Shown: positions 34,859 through 43,305, numbered from the stretch's first letter. The stretch is 64,000 nt of DNA from Streptomyces durmitorensis (GCF_023498005.1 NZ_CP097289.1:6758001-6822000); one strand, 5' to 3'. The notes: generated by a model not told the origin, from the sequence alone. A program made the numbers and translations.

Positions 34859-36079
34859 CTAACCAAGGCGCCCAGCACCACTGACGACGGGGTGCCCCTC
34901 ATCCAGAGGGGCACCCCGTCCGCGTACGCCCACTGCAAGTGCCAGCACGGCAGCCCCGCTGCACAGCGTCATCCCGACGAACAGCGGCACCGCGGTGGAA
35001 TCCCCGCCGAGCCCCACCAGCGGCGCGACCACCGCGCCCAACGCGCTCTGGGCGGTGCCGAGCAGGGCGGACCCCACCCCGGAGGCGTACGGCACCCGCG
35101 CGAGAGCCAGCGCCGCGGAGTTCGCCACCACCAGGCCGAGCCCGCCGCACACCACGGCCAGGAGCGCCAGGCAGAGCGCCGTCGTGAGCAGCCCCGCCGC
35201 CGTGACGGCCAGCAGCACGGCCGACCCGCAGAGCATCGCCAACAGCCCGCCCCGCAGCAGCACTTCGGGAGCGATCCGCCCCACGAGACGGGCCCCCGCC
35301 GCGCTGGACAGCGTCGCCACCACGGCCCCGCCGGAGAAGGCGACGGACGAGGCCCCCACGCCCATCCCCAGCACGTTCTGCAGCAGGAACGGCGACCCGG
35401 CGATGTAGCAGAACAGCATCCCGAACCCGAAGGTGAAGGCGAGCGTGTAGCCCACGTACGCCCGATCGCCGAGGACCGCACGGACCGAAGCCGCCACCTG
35501 CCGCACCCCGCCCGCCTGCCGCCGCTCCGTGGGCAGACTCTCCGGTACGCCGACCACGACCGTCAGTGTCACGAGCGACGACACTCCGGCGAGCACCCAG
35601 AACACGCCACGCCACCCCGCGGCCCCGATCACCGCGCCGCCCGCCAGCGGGGCGATGATCGGCGCGATCCCGGCCAGCGTCATGAGCACCCCGAACAGCC
35701 GTGCCGCGGCGGCCCCTTGGACCCGGTCCGCGACCACGGCCCGGCTGATCACGACGCCCGCAGCCCCGCTGAACCCGGTCACGAACCGCAGCGCGACCAG
35801 CCACCCCAGCGAGGGCGCCACGGCGCACAGCGCGGTCCCCGCGGTGCACACGGCCGCGCCCGCGAGCAGCGGCGCCCGCCTGCCGTACCGGTCGGAGAGC
35901 GGCCCGAAGACGAGATGCCCGAGCGTCATGCCGACCAGGAACGCGGTCAGCGTGAGCTGCACCCCGGAGGCGTCGGTGTGCAGTTCGTCGGCCATCCGCG
36001 GGAAGGCCGGGAGGTACATGTCGGTCGAGAGCGGACCGATGAACGAGAGCAGCGCGAGCGCGGCGGTGAGCAAGGGCAT
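34859..36079 (-). CDS. Bcr/CflA family drug efflux MFS transporter
   Basis: 406 residues, 12 predicted membrane helices. N-terminal FIGPLSTDMYLPAFPRMADEL is the Bcr/CflA signature, followed by GQ/LVFGPLSDRYGRRAPLLAGA, the MFS loop 2-3 motif, and SGAAGVVISRAVVADRV. Proton-driven export of drugs or small metabolites; substrate unknown. Divergent from a MarR gene across a 22-bp palindrome, so MarR repression is likely. The last 20 codons (GRGAPLDEGHPVV...) run through a perfect 15-bp hairpin. Confidence 0.9.
   Translation of the reverse strand: MPLLTAALALLSFIGPLSTDMYLPAFPRMADELHTDASGVQLTLTAFLVGMTLGHLVFGPLSDRYGRRAPLLAGAAVCTAGTALCAVAPSLGWLVALRFVTGFSGAAGVVISRAVVADRVQGAAAARLFGVLMTLAGIAPIIAPLAGGAVIGAAGWRGVFWVLAGVSSLVTLTVVVGVPESLPTERRQAGGVRQVAASVRAVLGDRAYVGYTLAFTFGFGMLFCYIAGSPFLLQNVLGMGVGASSVAFSGGAVVATLSSAAGARLVGRIAPEVLLRGGLLAMLCGSAVLLAVTAAGLLTTALCLALLAVVCGGLGLVVANSAALALARVPYASGVGSALLGTAQSALGAVVAPLVGLGGDSTAVPLFVGMTLCSGAAVLALAVGVRGRGAPLDEGHPVVSGAGRLG
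34886..34920. terminator. Strong hairpin inside the 3' end of the MFS gene
   Basis: GACGGGGTGCCCCTC-ATCCA-GAGGGGCACCCCGTC is a perfect 15-bp stem with a 5-nt loop. It looks like an intrinsic terminator but lies 25-60 bp before the MFS stop codon at 34859, within the coding frame. Confidence 0.7.
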
Positions 36080-36118
36080 GGCGGAGGGACCTCCCGGAGT
36101 CGAGGCACGGTAGAGATG

Positions 36119-36140
36119 CAGATACTTATATAAGTATCTG
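36119..36140. promoter_or_regulatory. 22-bp perfect palindrome, probable MarR operator
   Basis: A 22-bp perfect palindrome with half-site CAGATACTTAT, strikingly AT-rich against its surroundings. It sits in the 79-bp gap between the divergent MFS and MarR genes, 18 bp before the MarR start, and likely overlaps both promoters. Length and symmetry fit MarR-family operators. Confidence 0.85.
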
Positions 36141-36158
36141 GAACGCTAGCATGGGGGC

Positions 36159-36650
36159 GTGACCGAGCAGAGGAACGCGCAGGACGACGAGGCCGACCGC
36201 AGGCTCTTCCAGCACGCCAGGGAGCTGACCCCCGCGCTGTACGCGCTCTCGCGGGTCCTGCGCTTCCAGGGCATGGAGGAGGCGGGCCTGTGGCGACTGC
36301 CCCCGTCGGAGCTGGAGTTGATGCGCTACGTCCACGCGGAACCGGGTGTGACGGTGAGCGTCCTGGCCCGTGAACTGGGCCTGCACGCCAGCAATGTGAG
36401 CGCCACGGTCCGCGGTCTGGTCAACGCGGGGCACCTGGAGCGCGAGAAGGACCCGAACGACGGCCGGGTGGTGCGCCTGAAGCCGACCCTCAAGGCGGAG
36501 CAGGGCATGGCCCTGATCGAGAACGCCTGGGCGGAGATCTTCGCCGACGCGCTCGCCACGCTCTCCGAGGAGCAGCTGGCGGCGCTGGTCGCGTCCGTGC
36601 CGGCCCTGGAGGCGCTGGGCGGCGCGCTCAAGGAGCGTAGAACGCGGTAA
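36159..36650 (+). CDS. MarR family transcriptional regulator
   Basis: 163 residues from GTG 36159. Winged HTH typical of MarR: LPPSELELMRYVHAEPGVTVSVLARELGLHASNVSATVRGLVNAGHLEREKDPNDGRVVRLKPTLKAEQ, with the DpnDgR wing motif, flanked by dimerisation helices. Probably represses the divergent Bcr/CflA pump and itself through the palindrome between them, released by a pump substrate. Confidence 0.9.
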   Translation: MTEQRNAQDDEADRRLFQHARELTPALYALSRVLRFQGMEEAGLWRLPPSELELMRYVHAEPGVTVSVLARELGLHASNVSATVRGLVNAGHLEREKDPNDGRVVRLKPTLKAEQGMALIENAWAEIFADALATLSEEQLAALVASVPALEALGGALKERRTR

Positions 36651-36683
36651 GGGGCACCCGCAATGGCGAGTGCCCCTTACCGC
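36644..36683. terminator. Bidirectional terminator between MarR and nadA
   Basis: GCGGTAAGGGGCAC pairs with GTGCCCCTTACCGC (14-bp perfect stem, 12-nt loop). It overlaps the MarR stop codon (TAA, 36648-36650) and lies 17 bp from the nadA stop. Confidence 0.85.
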
Positions 36684-36699
36684 AGAAGAACAAGCGGCC

Positions 36700-37887
36700 C
36701 TACGGCAGCGCGAGCATCCGCTCCAGCGCCAGCTTCGCGAACTGCTCGGTCTCGCGGTCGACCTCGATCTGGTTGACCAGCTTGCCCTCGGCGAGGGATT
36801 CGAGCGCCCAGACCAGGTGCGGCAGGTCGATCCGGTTCATGGTCGAGCAGAAGCAGACCGTCTTGTCGAGGAAGACGATCTCCTTGTCATCGGCGGCGAA
36901 ACGGTTCGCCAGGCGCCGTACGAGATTCAGCTCGGTCCCGATCGCCCACTTGGAACCGGCGGGGGCCGCCTGAAGGGTCTGGATGATGTGCTCCGTGGAG
37001 CCCACGTAGTCCGCCGCGGCCACGACCTCGTGCTTGCACTCGGGGTGCACCAGGACGTTGACGCCGGGGATCCGCGCGCGCACGTCCTCCACGGACTCCA
37101 GCGAGAAGCGCCCGTGCACCGAGCAGTGCCCGCGCCACAGGATCATCTTCGCGTCCCGCAGCTGCTCGACGGTCAGGCCGCCGTTCGGCTTGTGCGGGTT
37201 GTAGAGGACGCAGTCGTCGAGCGAGAAGCCCATGTCGCGGACCGCGGTGTTGCGCCCGAGGTGCTGGTCGGGAAGGAACAGCACCTTCTCGCCCTGCTCA
37301 TAGGCCCACTCCAGGGCGCGCTTGGCGTTGGACGAGGTGCAGATCGTCCCGCCGTGCTTGCCGGTGAAGGCCTTGATGTCGGCCGACGAGTTCATGTACG
37401 AGACGGGCACGACCTGCTCGGCTATCCCGGCCTCGGTCAGCACGTCCCAGCACTCCGCGACCTGCTCGGCGGTGGCCATGTCAGCCATCGAGCAGCCGGC
37501 GGCCAGGTCGGGCAGGACGACCTTCTGGTCGTCGGTGGTCAGGATGTCCGCGGACTCGGCCATGAAGTGCACGCCGCAGAAGACGATGTACTCGGCCTCC
37601 GGCTTGGCGGCCGCGTCCTTGGCCAGCTTGAAGGAGTCGCCGGTGACATCCGCGAACTGGATGACCTCGTCGCGCTGGTAGTGGTGGCCGAGCACGAAGA
37701 CCTTGTCGCCGAGCTTCTCCTTGGCGGCACGGGCGCGCTCGACCAGGTCGGGGTCGGAGGGCGACGGCAGATCGCCGGGGCACTCCACGCCGCGCTCGCT
37801 CCTGGGGTCGGCCTCGCGGCCGAGCAGCAGCAGGGCGAGCGGCGTCGGCTGGACGTCGAGGTCCACGGGGGGCTGGGCGGTGGTCAC
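36700..37887 (-). CDS. nadA: Quinolinate synthase A
   Basis: 395 residues from GTG 37887. It condenses iminoaspartate with dihydroxyacetone phosphate to quinolinate in NAD synthesis, using a [4Fe-4S] cluster. The three cluster Cys are seen: FCGVHFMAESA (Cys104), HPECKHEV and CFCSTMN. Other marks: VLGHHYQRDEVIQFADVTGDS and YMNSSADIKA. It belongs to the long NadA type seen in actinobacteria. nadB and nadC are not adjacent. In the 308-bp upstream gap there is a hairpin CCGGTGC-TT-GCACCGG (37945-37960) and an AT-rich stretch near 37970-37995 (TATGAT on the minus strand) that may be the promoter. Confidence 0.93.
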   Translation of the reverse strand: MTTAQPPVDLDVQPTPLALLLLGREADPRSERGVECPGDLPSPSDPDLVERARAAKEKLGDKVFVLGHHYQRDEVIQFADVTGDSFKLAKDAAAKPEAEYIVFCGVHFMAESADILTTDDQKVVLPDLAAGCSMADMATAEQVAECWDVLTEAGIAEQVVPVSYMNSSADIKAFTGKHGGTICTSSNAKRALEWAYEQGEKVLFLPDQHLGRNTAVRDMGFSLDDCVLYNPHKPNGGLTVEQLRDAKMILWRGHCSVHGRFSLESVEDVRARIPGVNVLVHPECKHEVVAAADYVGSTEHIIQTLQAAPAGSKWAIGTELNLVRRLANRFAADDKEIVFLDKTVCFCSTMNRIDLPHLVWALESLAEGKLVNQIEVDRETEQFAKLALERMLALP

Positions 37888-38195
37888 GAGACACGCACCC
37901 TTTCTTCGAAATTAATGAGCGCGGCGACAGCCGCTCCAGTGGAGCCGGTGCTTGCACCGGGAGCTTTTCGTCTAATTGACGTTATCTATCATAACCGCTT
38001 CACGTCAGTTTGACGATGGCCATCGTGTCGATGTGACGCGTTCGCCTTCGACGGGCCGATGCCCCGCGAGGCGGCATGTGCGAGCATGAAGGGACCGACA
38101 GCCGAGAGACACAGCACTCGGCCCGGAATGAATCCGCGGCCCCGCCGGTTGCAACCGTCGGCAAGCAGTCTCCGTACAACCCGGGAGAGAAGCAG

Positions 38196-38552
38196 ATGTC
38201 CGTATCGGACGAGACCACCACCGTGAGCGACGGCATCCTCCTGTCCGACGCCGCCGCGGGCAAGGTCAAGGGCCTTCTTGAGCAGGAGGGCCGGGACGAC
38301 CTGGCGCTGCGCGTCGCCGTTCAGCCCGGCGGCTGCTCGGGCCTTCGCTACCAGCTGTTCTTCGACGAGCGCTCGCTCGACGGCGACGTCGTCAAGGACT
38401 TCGACGGCGTGAAGGTCGTCACCGACCGGATGAGCGCTCCGTACCTGGGCGGCGCCTCCATCGACTTCGTCGACACCATCGAGAAGCAGGGCTTCACGAT
38501 CGACAACCCGAACGCCACGGGCTCCTGCGCCTGCGGCGACTCGTTCAGCTAG
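38196..38552 (+). CDS. erpA: Iron-sulfur cluster insertion/carrier protein (ErpA/HesB/IscA family)
   Basis: 118 residues from ATG 38196 with GGGAGAGA upstream. A-type Fe-S carrier with the three conserved Cys: Cys47 in PGGCSGLRYQL and Cys111/Cys113 in GSCACGDSF. It delivers Fe-S clusters to target enzymes. Divergent from nadA, whose product needs a [4Fe-4S] cluster. Followed by a very strong terminator. Confidence 0.92.
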   Translation: MSVSDETTTVSDGILLSDAAAGKVKGLLEQEGRDDLALRVAVQPGGCSGLRYQLFFDERSLDGDVVKDFDGVKVVTDRMSAPYLGGASIDFVDTIEKQGFTIDNPNATGSCACGDSFS

Positions 38553-38560
38553 ATCCGTAC

Positions 38561-38604
38561 ATACGAAGGCGGCCCCCGAAGAACTTCGGGGGCCGCCTTC
38601 GTAT
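38561..38604. terminator. Terminator after erpA
   Basis: A 21-bp perfect stem (from ATACGAAGGCGGCCCCCGAA) with a 2-3 nt loop, between convergent erpA and the gene ending at 38615. Suitable for both. Confidence 0.92.
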
Positions 38605-38614
38605 GGCTGGGGAG

Positions 38615-40129
38615 TTACTTGCGCGGCACCGTCGCGCCGCCCTCCGCGTCCACGACCTTGCGGTCGCCCAGCGGCTCGTCCAGGGTCACGGTCTCCGTGA
38701 ACTCCTTGGCGATCATGATGCAGACCTCGCCCTTCTTGTGGGTCTCGGTCACCTTCACGCGCACGCTGCCCTTGCTCTCGTCGGCCGACGCGGCGTAGTC
38801 ACTGCACACGCCGCCCCAGAAGTGCACCGTCAGGGACTTGCCGTCCGCGCTGTAGGACTCCACGTGCAAGGGCGGGTCCTGCTGGCCCGTGCCCGGCTGC
38901 TCGGTGGGCGTCGGGGTGGGGGACGGCGTGCTCGGCGAGGTGAGGAACTTCGGTTCCACCGCCGGGTGCGTCACCGTGAAGGAGTCCTTCGCGCCCTGCG
39001 GCTTCACGTCGAACAGCCAGGCGGGCACGAGCGTCTGGCGCCCGTCCACGAAGTGCACGGCGAGCCCGAACGTGGCGTCCTTGACCGTGACCGGCTGCGG
39101 CTTCGGAGGCGCGGAGGAGGGCTCCTCGCAGGGCGCCTTCGTCCGGTCGTCGCCCGCGGGGCCGCCCGAGCCTTCCGAGCTGTCCGCCGTGTCGCCGTCG
39201 GCGTTCGGCACCGCCGACGCGCAGCCGCCGATGCCTACGCGGCCGTCGCCGCCGCCCGACTTGTTGAGCTGCTCCAGGGTCTCGCCGGCGCTGATCACCG
39301 GGTACGTGTGGCCCTTCTCCGGCGCCTTCAACTGGCCGCTGCCGCCGACCACTTGGCCGTCCGAGCCGACCTGGATGCCGGTCGACCAGCCGTACGTCGG
39401 GAGTCCGCCCACCTTCGGGTCGGCGTTCACCACCCGTACGCCGCCCATGAGTTGGCGGGCGTCCAGCTTCGCGTCGTCCTGGCCCACGGCCTTCAGGACC
39501 GGCGCCGCGGCCTTCTTCGCCGCGCTCTCGCCGACCGCGTCACCCTCGCCGTTCGGCGCGGTGGACGTCTCCGAACAGGGCTTGCCCTTCGGGCAGTTGT
39601 CGCTGCCGCCGGTGGCGTACCGCGTGAACGTCCAGGTGCCCGGCGCCTGCTTGCCCACCTGGAGCGAGGGCCCGGAGCCGTCCTTGGTGGGGCCGATCTT
39701 CCAGGCGCCGCCTTGCGAGGTGGGCTTCCCCGTGACGCCGAGCGCCTTGGCGAGATCGATGACCTGGTCCTGGCTGACCGTGCCCCGCGCGTGGTAGACG
39801 GGCGCCGACTCGGGGCCGTCGGGCAGCTTGCCCTCGGCGCGGTAGGTGGCGCCGTTCGGGTCGGGCTCGCCCGGGGCGATGCCCTCGGTGCCGCCTTCCT
39901 GCCGGTCGCCGTCCGTGTGTCCGTCGAGGGCGAGCGGCGGGGGAGTGCCGCTGTCGCCGGCGGGAGAACTGCCGTTGCCGTTGCCGCCGCTGCCGCCTGA
40001 CGCGGTCGCGGCGAAGTAGGCCCCGCCGCCACCGACGAGCAGCACCGTGGCCGCCACCGACGCGACGGCGAGGCGGGAACGCCGCCGGTGCTGCTCGGCC
40101 GCGTCGTTACCGGATCGCTCGGTGCTCAC
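38615..40129 (-). CDS. Large membrane-anchored extracytoplasmic protein, Streptomyces conserved
   Basis: 504 residues from GTG 40129 with AAGGAG 7-8 bases upstream. One N-terminal membrane anchor (LAVASVAATVLLVGGGGAYFAA) after a basic cytoplasmic stub, then an extracytoplasmic region of beta-type sequence broken by Gly/Ser/Pro-rich linkers, including an acidic insert with Cys (GGCASAVPNADGDTADSS) and a TPSPTPTPTEQ linker before a C-terminal domain with paired Cys (WGGVCSDYAAS, GEVCIMIAKEF). The even number of Cys suggests disulphides. I recall similar large membrane proteins at this position in Streptomyces, but know of no function. Confidence 0.8.
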   Translation of the reverse strand: MSTERSGNDAAEQHRRRSRLAVASVAATVLLVGGGGAYFAATASGGSGGNGNGSSPAGDSGTPPPLALDGHTDGDRQEGGTEGIAPGEPDPNGATYRAEGKLPDGPESAPVYHARGTVSQDQVIDLAKALGVTGKPTSQGGAWKIGPTKDGSGPSLQVGKQAPGTWTFTRYATGGSDNCPKGKPCSETSTAPNGEGDAVGESAAKKAAAPVLKAVGQDDAKLDARQLMGGVRVVNADPKVGGLPTYGWSTGIQVGSDGQVVGGSGQLKAPEKGHTYPVISAGETLEQLNKSGGGDGRVGIGGCASAVPNADGDTADSSEGSGGPAGDDRTKAPCEEPSSAPPKPQPVTVKDATFGLAVHFVDGRQTLVPAWLFDVKPQGAKDSFTVTHPAVEPKFLTSPSTPSPTPTPTEQPGTGQQDPPLHVESYSADGKSLTVHFWGGVCSDYAASADESKGSVRVKVTETHKKGEVCIMIAKEFTETVTLDEPLGDRKVVDAEGGATVPRK

Positions 40130-40324
40130 CGCATCGCTCCTTCGACTGCACTGCTGTCCCTGGAGGCCCGTGTGTGGGCCTCGTTCGTATTCCGCGTCCC
40201 CTTTACGGGGGACAGCGGTGGGACGCAGCGGGGGAGCGCGCGGTTCCCTCGGCGCGCGCCGATACCTCCGGGCCGGTGCGCCGACCGGCCCTCGTCTCCG
40301 TCGCGGCTGCGCGGTCGCCGCTGC

Positions 40325-40552
40325 TCAGTCGCCGTACTCGGACATGCCGTCGATCAGCCGGGCGGAGGCGGGCGGGACGCTGACCCCGTGGATCAGCGCG
40401 GGCGACACCGGGGCGGGCCGGGCGGCCGCGGGGGTCACCCAGTGCGGGGCCATGCGGGCGCAGTCGCCGCGCAGGGTCTCCATGTTCTCCGGGGGTTCGG
40501 AGGGCAGCTCGACGGGACGTGCGGTGACGACATGCTTCGAGATAACGGCCAT
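40325..40552 (-). CDS. Small hypothetical protein
   Basis: 75 residues from ATG 40552 (MAVISKHVVTARPVELPSEPPENMETLRGDCARMAPHWV); an upstream in-frame start would add eight residues. No signal, membrane segment or named motif; a LIHGVSVPPASARLIDG segment looks conserved in character. Codon bias is that of a real gene. Between the large membrane protein gene and adoK, divergent from adoK. Confidence 0.55.
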   Translation of the reverse strand: MAVISKHVVTARPVELPSEPPENMETLRGDCARMAPHWVTPAAARPAPVSPALIHGVSVPPASARLIDGMSEYGD

Positions 40553-40687
40553 ATCCGCACCGTACGCATCGCACACCTCGCGAAAAAAGACCTACTAACG
40601 GGTAGTTTGGCCTCTTCAGCGAGGGTGCCCTGACCCGGTAGCGTGAACTGTCAATCCCTTGCCTCTCCTCCACAGGAGCATGCCGTC

Positions 40688-41662
40688 GTGCGTATCGCAG
40701 TCACCGGCTCCATCGCCACCGACCACCTGATGACCTTCCCCGGCCGCTTCGCCGACCAACTGGTCGCGGATCAGCTGCACACGGTTTCTCTCTCTTTCCT
40801 GGTCGACGCCCTAGACGTACGAAGGGGAGGCGTCGCCGCCAACATCTGCTTCGGCATGGGCCAGCTCGGCACCGACCCGATCCTGGTCGGAGCCGCGGGC
40901 TCGGACTTCGGCGAGTACCGCGCCTGGCTCGACCGGCACGGCGTGGACACGGCATCGGTCCGCATCTCCGAGACGCTGCACACGGCCCGCTTCGTGTGCA
41001 CGACGGACGCCGACCACAACCAGATCGGGTCGTTCTACACGGGTGCCATGAGCGAGGCCCGCCTGATCGAACTGAAGACCGTGGCCGACCGCGTGAGCGG
41101 TCTCGACCTGGTCCTCATCGGCGCGGACGACCCCGAGGCGATGATGCGCCACACCGAGGAGTGCCGCACGCGCGAGATCCCCTTCGCCGCGGACTTCTCC
41201 CAGCAGATCGCGCGCATGGACGGCGACGAGATCCGCACGCTCCTCGACGGCTCCACCTACCTCTTCTCGAACGAGTACGAGAAGGGGCTCATCGAGTCCA
41301 AGACCGGCTGGAGCGACGCGGAGATCCTCTCCAAGGTCGGCCACCGCGTGACGACCCTCGGCTCGCGCGGCGTGCGCATCGAGTCCACGGGCCAGGACCC
41401 GATCGAGGTCGGCGTCCCCGAGGAAGAGGCGAAGGTCGAGCCGACCGGCGTCGGCGACGCCTTCCGCGCCGGCTTCCTGTCGGGCCTGGCATGGGGCGTC
41501 TCCCACGAGCGCGCGGCGCAGGTCGGCTGCATGCTCGCCACCCTGGTCATCGAGACCGTCGGCACCCAGGAGTACGAGCTCCAGCGCAGCAACTTCATGG
41601 ACCGCTTCACCAAGGCGTACGGCCATGAGGCCGCGTCCGAGGTCCAGGCCCACCTGGTCTAG
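40688..41662 (+). CDS. adoK: Adenosine kinase, PfkB/ribokinase family (AdoK/CbhK type)
   Basis: 324 residues from GTG 40688, which has AGGAG upstream. It matches the mycobacterial AdoK pattern that I remember: IAVTGSIATDHLMTFPGRF at the start, VSLSFLVDALDVRRGGVAANICF, TAR(F)CTTD, FYTGAMSEAR, and the PfkB signature PTGVGDAFRAGFLSGL with the catalytic Asp. It should phosphorylate adenosine to AMP with ATP. The cta genes lie nearby here as in mycobacteria. The stop abuts the stop of the convergent desulfurase gene with no spacer. CTACTAACGGGTAG, a weak dyad, lies upstream (about 40591-40604). Confidence 0.85.
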   Translation: MRIAVTGSIATDHLMTFPGRFADQLVADQLHTVSLSFLVDALDVRRGGVAANICFGMGQLGTDPILVGAAGSDFGEYRAWLDRHGVDTASVRISETLHTARFVCTTDADHNQIGSFYTGAMSEARLIELKTVADRVSGLDLVLIGADDPEAMMRHTEECRTREIPFAADFSQQIARMDGDEIRTLLDGSTYLFSNEYEKGLIESKTGWSDAEILSKVGHRVTTLGSRGVRIESTGQDPIEVGVPEEEAKVEPTGVGDAFRAGFLSGLAWGVSHERAAQVGCMLATLVIETVGTQEYELQRSNFMDRFTKAYGHEAASEVQAHLV

Positions 41663-43042
41663 TCAGGAGCTCCGGCGGACCACATAGGCAGCGCCGTGGT
41701 CCGCCGGCTCCTCACCCACGTACTCCTGGCCCCGCATCTGGCACCACGCCGGGATGTCGAGCCGCGCCGCCTCGTCGTCCGCGAGGACCGTGACGGTGCC
41801 GCCCACCGGCACGTCCCCGATGACCTTCGCGAGCTCGATGACGGGGAGCGGGCAGCGCTTGCCGAGCGCGTCGACGACGAGGGAAGCGGACTCGGCGCCC
41901 GACGTCGGCGCCTCGGGAGCGCCCAGTTGTTCGCGCACTCCGGCCACCACGCCCGGCAGCACGTCCAGAAAACGCTCGACGTCAGCTTCCTGCGTCCCCC
42001 GTGGGAGTGACACCCGGACGTTGCCCTCACTCAGTACGCCCATCGCCTTCAGGACGTGGCTGGGGGTCAGCGTCGAGCTGGTGCAGGAGGAGCCGGAGGA
42101 GACCGAGAACCCGGCCCGGTCCAGCTCGTGCAGCACGGTCTCCCCGTCGACATAGAGACACGAGAAGGTCACCAGGTGGGGCAGGCGCCGCACCGGATCG
42201 CCCACCACCTCCACGTCCGGCACAAGGCCCGGCACCCGCGCCCGGATCCGCTCCGTCAACTCCCGCAGCCGTGCGCCCTCCTCGGCGGCCTCGGCCTGCA
42301 CGGCGCGCAGCGAGGCCGCGGCGGCGACCACCGCCGGGATGTTCTCGAAGCCCGGGGCGCGCCCCGACTCCCGCTCGTCGGCCGGGCCTTGCGGGGCGAA
42401 CCGCACCCCCTTGCGCACGACGAGCAGCCCCACGCCCGCGGGCCCGCCCCACTTGTGGGCGCTCGCGGCGAGCAGCGACCACTCCCCGCCCACCCGGCCC
42501 CACGGCAGCGACTGCGCCGCGTCCACCAGGAGCGGCACCCCGGCGGCGCGACACGCCGAAGCGACATCGGCCACCGGCTGCTCCGTGCCCACCTCGTGGT
42601 TGGCGGACTGGAGGCAGGCGAGCGCCGTGTCGGGGCGCAGGGCAGCGGCGTACGAGGCCGACGGCACCGCACCGGCGCGGTCCACCGGGACCTCCGTCAC
42701 CGTCCCCCCGTCGGCTTCGAGGGCCGCCGCCGCATGGAGCACCGAGGAGTGCTCGACCGCCGACACCACCAGATGCCGCCCGACACGCCGACGCCCCGCG
42801 AGCGCCCCGGCGATCCCGGAGTGCACGGACCGGGTGCCGGAAGAGGTGAAGGACAGCTCGTCGGGGCGGCAGCCCACCGCGTCGGCGGCGGCCTCCCGCG
42901 CGGCATCGAGCAGCAGCCGGGCCCGCCGCCCCTCCCGATAGAGCCGCGCGGGATCGGCCCACCCCTCGTCGAGCGAGGCCTGCAGCGCCTGCCGGGCCAC
43001 GGGGTGGAGGGGAGCGGAGGAGGCGACATCGAAGTAGGGCAC
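41663..43042 (-). CDS. Cysteine desulfurase fused to a TusA-like sulfur carrier domain
   Basis: 459 residues from GTG 43042. Residues 1 to about 375 are a class V PLP enzyme of the NifS/IscS type: YFDVASSAPLHPVA, FTSSGTRSVHSGIAGA, VEHSSVLHAAA, VDAAQSLPWG, the PLP Lys in ASAHKWGGPAGVG and a Cys-containing loop SVSSGSSCTSSTLTPSHVL. Residues from about 385 are a TusA domain with the sulfur-accepting Cys in VDALGKRCPLPVIELAK. The fusion could take sulfur from cysteine and pass it on within one chain, for tRNA thiolation or cofactor synthesis; the acceptor is unknown. Confidence 0.88.
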   Translation of the reverse strand: MPYFDVASSAPLHPVARQALQASLDEGWADPARLYREGRRARLLLDAAREAAADAVGCRPDELSFTSSGTRSVHSGIAGALAGRRRVGRHLVVSAVEHSSVLHAAAALEADGGTVTEVPVDRAGAVPSASYAAALRPDTALACLQSANHEVGTEQPVADVASACRAAGVPLLVDAAQSLPWGRVGGEWSLLAASAHKWGGPAGVGLLVVRKGVRFAPQGPADERESGRAPGFENIPAVVAAAASLRAVQAEAAEEGARLRELTERIRARVPGLVPDVEVVGDPVRRLPHLVTFSCLYVDGETVLHELDRAGFSVSSGSSCTSSTLTPSHVLKAMGVLSEGNVRVSLPRGTQEADVERFLDVLPGVVAGVREQLGAPEAPTSGAESASLVVDALGKRCPLPVIELAKVIGDVPVGGTVTVLADDEAARLDIPAWCQMRGQEYVGEEPADHGAAYVVRRSS

Positions 43043-43079
43043 AGGGCAACGCTAGAACGTCCGCCCGAGGAAGCACTCC

Positions 43080-43122
43080 GGGGGAGCGCCCCGAAGAGGC
43101 GCGGGGAACTGCGCGACAAGCC
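43080..43122. repeat. 43-bp extragenic palindrome, copy 1
   Basis: Begins GGGGGAGCGCCCCGAAG and ends GCGCGACAAGCC. GCGCCCC-GAA-GAGGCGC forms a stem with one mismatch. The same 43-bp unit is at 56900-56942. It lies in the 343-bp gap between the desulfurase-TusA gene and ctaC and I recognise it as a common Streptomyces intergenic repeat. Confidence 0.8.
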
Positions 43123-43278
43123 ACGACGAACCCGCGGCCGCAAAGCAAGAGACCCCGCCGAGTTACTGGGCGCCCGACCCCCCGTCAGAAAGGAGTGGAC
43201 GGCGGGGGGCCCACCCTCCCGAGTGACCCGCGGCGCGTTAGGCACCCTCCCCGCGCGACCCCAAATAGCGTCCAGTAA

Positions 43279-43305
43279 GGTTTGGCCCGCATAAACATCC
43301 AAACC
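43279..43305. promoter_or_regulatory. Inverted repeat in the ctaC upstream region
   Basis: GGTTTGG (43279-43285) and CCAAACC (43299-43305) are perfect 7-bp arms 13 bp apart, about 80 bp before the ctaC start. A possible operator or promoter-proximal element for the oxidase operon. The rest of the 343-bp gap has the 43-bp repeat and nothing else I can name. Confidence 0.4.

Noticed and set aside
37888..38195. NAD-responsive operator (NrtR/NiaR type) before nadA
   Set aside because: AT-rich sequence with partial dyads is present, but nothing matches the operator consensus that I remember well enough to claim it.
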